From assembly GCA_040003255.1 (NCBI GenBank), contig JBDUCV010000021.1:1-33691 (forward strand): a DNA stretch of 33,691 nt, given 5' to 3'. The position numbers and the translations under genes are program-made. The notes beneath the pieces were generated by a model, which was given only the letters and a program-made list of their open reading frames with translations, was not told the DNA's origin and made no database searches. Of the stretch, positions 31,578 to 33,691 are shown piece after piece. Numbering within the stretch: the first letter of the stretch is position 1; each line of letters starts with the position of its first letter. This stretch comes from JBDUCV01 sp040003255. GTDB taxonomy: Bacteria; Actinomycetota; Actinomycetes; Mycobacteriales; Jatrophihabitantaceae.

Positions 31578-32294
31578 ATGACCCAGGCACCAGCGAGCTA
31601 CGACGACCTCCGGGCGCTGTTCATCAACTGCACGCTGAAACGCTCACCCGAGACCAGCAACACCCAAGGGCTTGTCGACGCCAGCGCGCACATCATGCGC
31701 GAGCACGGCGTGCACGTCGACGAGATCAGGGCGATCGACCACGAAATCGCCACCGGCGTGTGGCCGGACATGACAGAGCACGGCGCGGCCTCCGACGACT
31801 GGCCCGACATCTTCGCGACGGTGAAGGCGGCCGACATACTCGTGCTCGCCGGACCGATCTGGCTCGGCGACAACAGCTCGATCATGAAGCAGGTCCATGA
31901 GCGGCTCTACGGCGGATCGCACCTGCTCAACGACGCCGGCCAGTACCTCTACTACGGGCGGGTCGCCGGCTGCTTCATCACCGGCAACGAGGACGGCATC
32001 AAGCACTGCGCGATGAACGTCCTCTACACGCTGCAGCACATCGGCTACACCATCCCGCCGCAGGCCGACGCCGGGTGGATCGGCGAAGCCGGCCCCGGCC
32101 CGTCCTACCTCGACCCCGGCTCCGGCGGTCCTGAGAACGACTTCACCAACCGCAACACGACGTTCATGACGTGGAACCTGATGCACCTGGCCCGGATCCT
32201 CAAGGACGCCGGCGGCATCCCCGCGCATGGCAACCAGCGCTCGGAATGGGATGCCGGATGCCGCTTCGACTACGAGAACCCCGAGTACCGCTGA
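31578..32294 (+). CDS. Flavodoxin-fold NAD(P)H-dependent FMN reductase-like protein
   Basis: A 238-residue flavodoxin-like protein. The FMN-phosphate loop is NCTLKRSPETSNTQGL at the N-terminus. A second FMN contact is seen in LVLAGPIWLGDNSSIMKQVHERL, and a third near FITGNEDGIKHCAMNVLYTL. The C-terminal 60 residues, rich in Gly, Pro and Asn and ending in FDYENPEYR, are longer than in minimal FMN reductases. GAAAGGA (31566-31572) precedes ATG 31578. Position 22 bases behind the Rieske-ThDP fusion makes it a plausible redox partner. Confidence 0.88.
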   Translation: MTQAPASYDDLRALFINCTLKRSPETSNTQGLVDASAHIMREHGVHVDEIRAIDHEIATGVWPDMTEHGAASDDWPDIFATVKAADILVLAGPIWLGDNSSIMKQVHERLYGGSHLLNDAGQYLYYGRVAGCFITGNEDGIKHCAMNVLYTLQHIGYTIPPQADAGWIGEAGPGPSYLDPGSGGPENDFTNRNTTFMTWNLMHLARILKDAGGIPAHGNQRSEWDAGCRFDYENPEYR

Positions 32295-32380
32295 CCGTCT
32301 TATTACCGGTTGCGTACAGCACGTGTCAGGTGGCTCGGGCGCGGTGCACCGGGTCACTACGGTGTGCCGCGGAGACTCTG

Positions 32381-33004
32381 GTGACGACTACCGACGACGA
32401 GCTGGTCGACGCGCTGCGGGCAGGTGACGAGCGTGCCTTCGCCGAACTTGTGGATCGGCACAGTCCCGCGATGCTCGCCGTGGCGCGCGGACATGTCGCG
32501 TCGCGCGAGGTCGCCGAGGATGTCGTGCAGGACACGTGGCTCGCGCTGCTCAAGGGCATCGACGGGTTCGAGGGGCGCTCCAGCCTGCGTACGTGGCTGT
32601 TCCGGGTGCTCGTCAATATCGCTAAGACGCGGGGAGTGCGCGAGAAGAGGTCCGTGCCGGTCGACCTGCATGTGGACAACGCCGGGCCGACGCTGAGCGC
32701 GGCCCGGTTCCAGTCCGTCGAGGATCGCTGGCCCGGGCACTGGGTCCGGTTCCCGGCGCCCTGGCACGGCTCGCCCGAGCACATGTTGCTGGCCGATGAG
32801 GCGTTGGGCCTCGTCCGCCGCGAGCTTGCCCGGCTGCCGGAGCAGCAGCGCCTGGTCGTCTCCCTGCGCGACGTCGACGGCTTCGACTCGGGCGAGGTCT
32901 GCGCGCTGCTGGATCTCACCGCGGCCAATCAGCGGGTGTTGCTGCATCGCGGTCGTGCCCGGATCCGCGAGGTGCTCGCCGGGTACTTCGAGGCCGTCTC
33001 ATGA
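32381..33004 (+). CDS. ECF-type RNA polymerase sigma factor
   Basis: A 207-residue sigma-70 family factor of ECF architecture. Region 2 is AFAELVDRHSPAMLAVARGHV, EVAEDVVQDTWLALL and the -10-recognising FEGRSSLRTWLFRVLVNIAKTR. Region 4 is LARLPEQQRLVVSLRDVDGFDSGEVCALLDLTAANQRVLLHRGRARI. The linker (about residues 88-140) is longer than usual and rich in Trp/Pro. GTG 32381 has GGAG 6 bases before it; an in-frame start at 32171 would extend backwards into the flavodoxin gene and is rejected. The anti-sigma gene overlaps the stop by four bases. Confidence 0.92.
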   Translation: MTTTDDELVDALRAGDERAFAELVDRHSPAMLAVARGHVASREVAEDVVQDTWLALLKGIDGFEGRSSLRTWLFRVLVNIAKTRGVREKRSVPVDLHVDNAGPTLSAARFQSVEDRWPGHWVRFPAPWHGSPEHMLLADEALGLVRRELARLPEQQRLVVSLRDVDGFDSGEVCALLDLTAANQRVLLHRGRARIREVLAGYFEAVS

Positions 33005-33291
33005 CCGACTGGGACAACGTCGACTTCGGCGAGATCACCTGCCAGGAATTCGTCGAGCTCGTCACCGAATACCTCGAGGACGAACTCCGCCCGGCGGCGC
33101 GCGCCCGGTTCGAACAGCACCTCGAGGTATGCCCCGGCTGCGAGCGGTATCTCGACCAGATCCGCGAGGCGCGTCGCACGCTCGGGCAAGTCACCGTAGA
33201 AACGATCTCCGCGGGCGCCCGGGATCAGCTATTGAGCGCTTTCCGATCCTGGAGATCGGCCCGTCCGGACGGCGGCTCATCGGCACCGTGA
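33001..33291 (+). CDS. Zinc-binding anti-sigma factor (ZAS type), soluble
   Basis: A 96-residue protein with the anti-sigma zinc motif His40-x3-Cys44-x2-Cys47 (HLEVCPGC), preceded by CQEFVELVTEYLEDELRPAAR, the typical first helices of the ZAS domain. There is no membrane segment, so signal sensing would be cytoplasmic, as in RsrA-like redox-responsive factors. ATG 33001 overlaps the sigma stop (ATGA), the usual arrangement for a cognate pair. The 3' end overlaps a convergent gene by 67 bases. Confidence 0.9.
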   Translation: MTDWDNVDFGEITCQEFVELVTEYLEDELRPAARARFEQHLEVCPGCERYLDQIREARRTLGQVTVETISAGARDQLLSAFRSWRSARPDGGSSAP

Positions 33292-33691
33292 CCCTGACCG
33301 AGCAGCGCGAGCGCGGCCGGCGGAAAGACGAGAACCGACAGCAGCCCGGCGCAGACGATCGCGGCGGCGGTCACGCTCGAGATCTTGCCGAGGACGAGGC
33401 CGATCTGCGTCGCTGTCACCAGGAACGGCAGGGATGTCGCTTGCAGCAGGCCGACGGCGACCGTTGCGCGCACGCCGAGCTCGCGCAGACTGAGCACGGC
33501 CGGCACGCCACGCACGATCAGCAGCGCGACCAGGAACACCGGCACCCGGACCAGCGCGCCGGGGCTGTGCATCAGACCGGTGAGATCGAGGCGGATCCCG
33601 GAACCCGTCGGGCATGCGGGTTCAGTGTCGGTGCGGCAGGCGAACGTTTCAGCGTGACGGCCGACGATTTCCTTATCGGGCGTGTAACGCC
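33225..33691 (-). CDS. C-terminal part of a cation:proton antiporter, 5' end outside window
   Basis: An open minus-strand frame enters from the right edge and stops at 33225. From about 33600 leftwards it matches the end of the CPA2/KefB-like sodium/proton exchanger fold: GIRLDLTGLMHSPGALVRVP, then LIVRGVPAVLSLRELG, LQATSLPFLVTATQIG and AAIVCAGLLSVLVFP, with three or four membrane segments. The roughly 35 residues before GIRLDL are open but rich in Cys, Thr and Pro, without the expected membrane segment. The gene may therefore be rearranged or truncated there. It could have an internal start at ATG 33572. Confidence 0.55.
   Translation of the reverse strand, partial: RYTPDKEIVGRHAETFACRTDTEPACPTGSGIRLDLTGLMHSPGALVRVPVFLVALLIVRGVPAVLSLRELGVRATVAVGLLQATSLPFLVTATQIGLVLGKISSVTAAAIVCAGLLSVLVFPPAALALLGQGHGADEPPSGRADLQDRKALNS

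Noticed and set aside
32171..32380. In-frame upstream extension of the sigma factor
   Set aside because: It overlaps the flavodoxin gene and precedes GTG 32381, which has a good ribosome site and the normal ECF N-terminus.
1..33691. tRNA, rRNA, CRISPR arrays, riboswitches, integrase or attachment sites
   Set aside because: I read for these and saw no cloverleaf, no regularly spaced repeats and no integrase; the only mobile element is the IS6-type copy.

Overview
This is a high-GC, gene-dense segment with many GTG starts and start/stop overlaps. It carries a probable F420-type PPOX-fold enzyme, an MshB-like PIG-L deacetylase and an ECF sigma/zinc anti-sigma pair. Together these suggest a chromosomal region of an actinobacterium; the genus cannot be read from the sequence. 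I see no rRNA, tRNA or CRISPR array, and no gene-free gap above 300 bases apart from the insertion-sequence neighbourhood (27391-28511), which is described below.

Layout. 1-2944: a small four-helix membrane protein (cut by the left edge), divergent from a PLP-dependent decarboxylase plus cupin, then a GNAT acetyltransferase. 3000-6451: an alpha/beta hydrolase, a lone contractile-tail sheath protein with no other tail genes, and a nitronate monooxygenase-type flavoenzyme. 6491-9938: a two-component-like pair made of a response regulator fused to a thioredoxin-reductase-like flavoprotein (redox cysteines missing) and a histidine kinase with a CRP-like sensor domain, followed by a GYD-domain protein. 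9990-11073: a SAM methyltransferase and a cupin, translated in series behind an 8-codon leader ORF. 11182-12756: an HD-GYP protein with a LuxR DNA-binding tail.

12804-21750 (all minus strand) is a complete glycolate/2-hydroxyacid operon, transcribed as malate synthase, GlcD, GlcE, GlcF, LctP/GlcA-type permease, FMN-dependent 2-hydroxyacid oxidase. Import, oxidation of glycolate to glyoxylate and condensation with acetyl-CoA to malate are all encoded together, mostly with overlapping or abutting genes.

21863-27390: PIG-L deacetylase, PPOX-fold protein, small membrane protein, and a large XRE/NB-ARC/TPR regulator divergent from a SnoaL-like/NmrA-like gene pair. 27606-28419: an IS6-family element with 15-bp perfect terminal inverted repeats, a frameshifted transposase and no matching target duplication, flanked by a truncated reading frame. 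28512-29379: an ArsR repressor/SRPBCC pair. 29627-32294: a Rieske [2Fe-2S] domain fused to a ThDP-dependent enzyme, followed by a flavodoxin-fold reductase. 32381-33291: ECF sigma factor and soluble zinc anti-sigma. 33225-33691: the C-terminal part of a cation:proton antiporter, running off the right edge.

The two most unusual ensembles are the response-regulator/flavoprotein plus CRP-kinase pair and the Rieske-ThDP fusion with its flavodoxin partner. The orphan sheath gene comes next.
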